Shown here piece after piece: positions 62,655 to 64,000 of a stretch of DNA of 64,000 nt. Made by a program: the position numbers and the translations under genes. Source of the DNA: Flavobacterium sp. MDT1-60 (GTDB taxonomy: Bacteria > Bacteroidota > Bacteroidia > Flavobacteriales > Flavobacteriaceae); the NCBI RefSeq assembly GCF_014844035.1, contig NZ_CP062159.1:1798001-1862000 (forward strand), read 5' to 3'. Each line of letters begins with the position of its first letter. The stretch's first letter is position 1. Below the pieces are notes generated by a model, which saw only the letters and a program-made list of their open reading frames with translations, had not been told where the DNA came from and did not search any database.

Positions 62655-63608
62655 ATGAGTTTTTTTAAAAAATTATTCTCCACTGATAAAAAAGAGACTT
62701 TAGACAAAAGTCTTGAAAAATCAAAAACTACTTTTTTCTCAAAGTTAAGTAAAGCCGTTGCCGGAAAATCTAAAGTCGATGACGACGTTTTAGATAATCT
62801 GGAAGAAATTCTGGTAGCTTCAGATGTTGGTGTGAATACAACTTTGAAAATTATTTCAAGAATTGAAAAACGCGTTACTGAAGATAAATATTTAGGAACG
62901 GATGAATTAAACCAAATTCTTCGTGATGAAATAGGTGCTTTATTGTCTGAAACCAATAGAGGCGAAGCAACCGAATTCGAAATTCCGAAAGACAAAAAGC
63001 CATATGTTTTAATGGTAGTTGGTGTTAATGGAGTTGGTAAAACTACGACAATCGGTAAATTGGCTTATCAATTTAAAAAAGCTGGTTATAAAGTGGTTTT
63101 AGGTGCTGCAGATACATTTCGTGCCGCTGCAATTGATCAATTACAAGTTTGGGCAGATCGTGTTGATGTGCCAATCGTAAGACAAAATATGGGAAGTGAT
63201 CCGGCTTCTGTAGCTTTTGATACTTTGCAGTCTGCGGTTGCTCAAAATGCTGATGTAGTTATTATTGATACAGCAGGGCGTCTTCATAACAAAATCAACC
63301 TGATGAACGAGCTTACAAAAGTAAAGCGTGTAATGCAGAAGGTTGTTGCGGATGCTCCTCATGATGTACTTTTGGTTTTAGATGGTTCTACAGGTCAGAA
63401 CGCTTTTGAACAAGCTAAGCAATTTACAGCTGCAACTGAAGTAACTTCACTTGCTGTGACTAAATTAGACGGAACGGCAAAAGGCGGGGTTGTTATTGGT
63501 ATTTCAGATCAGTTTCAGATTCCTGTAAAATACATAGGTGTTGGTGAAGGAATTGAAGATTTACAAGTCTTTAATAAATATGAATTTGTAGACAGTTTTT
63601 TCAAATAA
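62655..63608 (+). CDS. ftsY: signal recognition particle receptor FtsY
   Basis: A 317-residue SRP receptor GTPase made of N and G domains, without the long acidic A domain of E. coli FtsY. Motifs: VVGVNGVGKTTTIGKLA (P-loop), GAADTFRAAAIDQL, DTAGRLHNK (Asp-Thr-Ala-Gly-Arg) and TKLDGTAKGG. It docks ribosome-SRP complexes at the membrane for cotranslational insertion. Confidence 0.97.
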   Translation: MSFFKKLFSTDKKETLDKSLEKSKTTFFSKLSKAVAGKSKVDDDVLDNLEEILVASDVGVNTTLKIISRIEKRVTEDKYLGTDELNQILRDEIGALLSETNRGEATEFEIPKDKKPYVLMVVGVNGVGKTTTIGKLAYQFKKAGYKVVLGAADTFRAAAIDQLQVWADRVDVPIVRQNMGSDPASVAFDTLQSAVAQNADVVIIDTAGRLHNKINLMNELTKVKRVMQKVVADAPHDVLLVLDGSTGQNAFEQAKQFTAATEVTSLAVTKLDGTAKGGVVIGISDQFQIPVKYIGVGEGIEDLQVFNKYEFVDSFFK

Positions 63609-63621
63609 ATTTCATAATTCA

Positions 63622-63801
63622 ATGAGTTTTTCTTCTTTAAAAAATATAACGCCTGTTACTTTTTATTTTGCAAGTGTTGTATGTTTTGTTTTTGCCAATG
63701 TCCTAAAGGACAAAAGTCTTTCTTTTTATTATGTTTTATTGGTTTTGGGGCTGGGATTGTTTTTTGCAGGTATGCTAAAAAGAATCCGTACTAAGAAATA
63801 A
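63622..63801 (+). CDS. small two-helix membrane protein (59 aa)
   Basis: A 59-residue protein with two hydrophobic helices (about 13-26 and 36-51) and a basic tail (KRIRTKK). It begins 13 bp after ftsY and ends 8 bp before the next gene, so the three are probably cotranscribed. I do not recognise a named family. Function unknown. Confidence 0.65.
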   Translation: MSFSSLKNITPVTFYFASVVCFVFANVLKDKSLSFYYVLLVLGLGLFFAGMLKRIRTKK

Positions 63802-63809
63802 GTATTACT

Positions 63810-64000
63810 ATGAAATACTATTTTCTTATTCTGCTTTTTAGCTTAATTTCTTGTACAAAAAGGGATAATGAAAATAGTGTAGAAAAAATAGAGGTTCAAA
63901 AGGTTATTGTGATTCAGCCTTTAGGTAATTTTGAATTGAAGAAGTCCAATAAAGTTCTTTCTGAAATCAAGACTATTAACCCAAATGTAGTTTTGAGACA
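63810..64000 (+). CDS. lipoprotein, possibly archaemetzincin-like metalloprotease, 3' end cut by window
   Basis: The first 63 residues are visible. A lipoprotein signal ends LISC (Cys15), then comes VQKVIVIQPLGNFELKKSNKVLSEIKTINPNVVLR. The IVIQPLG-type opening resembles the archaemetzincin family of zinc proteases as found in Bacteroidota, but the HExxH motif would lie beyond the window. The assignment is tentative. Confidence 0.5.
   Translation, partial: MKYYFLILLFSLISCTKRDNENSVEKIEVQKVIVIQPLGNFELKKSNKVLSEIKTINPNVVLR

Overview
The window reads as a chromosomal segment of a Flavobacterium-like member of the Bacteroidota. The evidence is an AT-rich base composition, an unusually long SecA (1113 aa), the L28-L33-DUF4295-FtsY gene order, TonB-dependent uptake, many lipoproteins, and Bacteroidota-type -7 promoter boxes (TAnnTTTG) 20-30 nt before several start codons. 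I saw no rRNA, tRNA, CRISPR array, transposase or phage gene. Genus is inferred; no search was run.

Layout. 1-12.5 kb is mostly housekeeping: MATE efflux pump, small acidic protein, LTA-synthase-type sulfatase, MeaB, an Rrf2 regulator/NAD(P)-binding protein pair, AEC transporter, 1-Cys peroxiredoxin, cation/proton antiporter, PurB and a sirtuin. 12.65-14.85 kb holds a tight three-gene cassette: APS-kinase family, aspartyl/asparaginyl beta-hydroxylase, sulfotransferase. 14.9-33.5 kb returns to core functions: TrmH-family methyltransferase, a PepSY/TonB receptor/Cys-rich small protein group, SecA, cobalamin adenosyltransferase, a LolD/MacB-type ATPase, an atypical SDR, stress protein, FKBP lipoprotein and ABC-F ATPase.

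34.1-52.3 kb is a Wzx/Wzy-type extracellular or capsular polysaccharide locus. It opens with an unusual module: a DRE-TIM aldolase fused to an extra C-terminal domain, a KdsB-like cytidylyltransferase and a HAD phosphatase. Together these look like a route to a CMP-activated 3-deoxy-ulosonic acid made without NeuB or KdsA. A frameshifted sialidase-like lipoprotein gene follows, then flippase, a DUF115/GT42-like protein, polymerase, glycosyltransferases, two acyltransferases, initiating phosphosugar transferase, Wza-like exporter, Wzc-like kinase and a convergent PHP-type phosphatase.

52.5-64 kb contains a DUF5009 acyltransferase-like membrane protein, a secreted protein, a BamA/TamA-type barrel, another glycosyltransferase, a 2-oxoacid dehydrogenase E2, an exonuclease, an FAH-family enzyme overlapping an orphan Hpt protein, CinA, L28, L33, DUF4295, FtsY and two small proteins, the last cut by the window end.

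Most promising for new biology: the ulosonate-like module at 34-37 kb, the kinase/hydroxylase/sulfotransferase cassette at 12.65-14.85 kb, and a near-identical 17-bp site found before both the Rrf2 regulator and its neighbour. Many intergenic spaces carry long inverted repeats built from short reiterated words, mostly at gene 3' ends.
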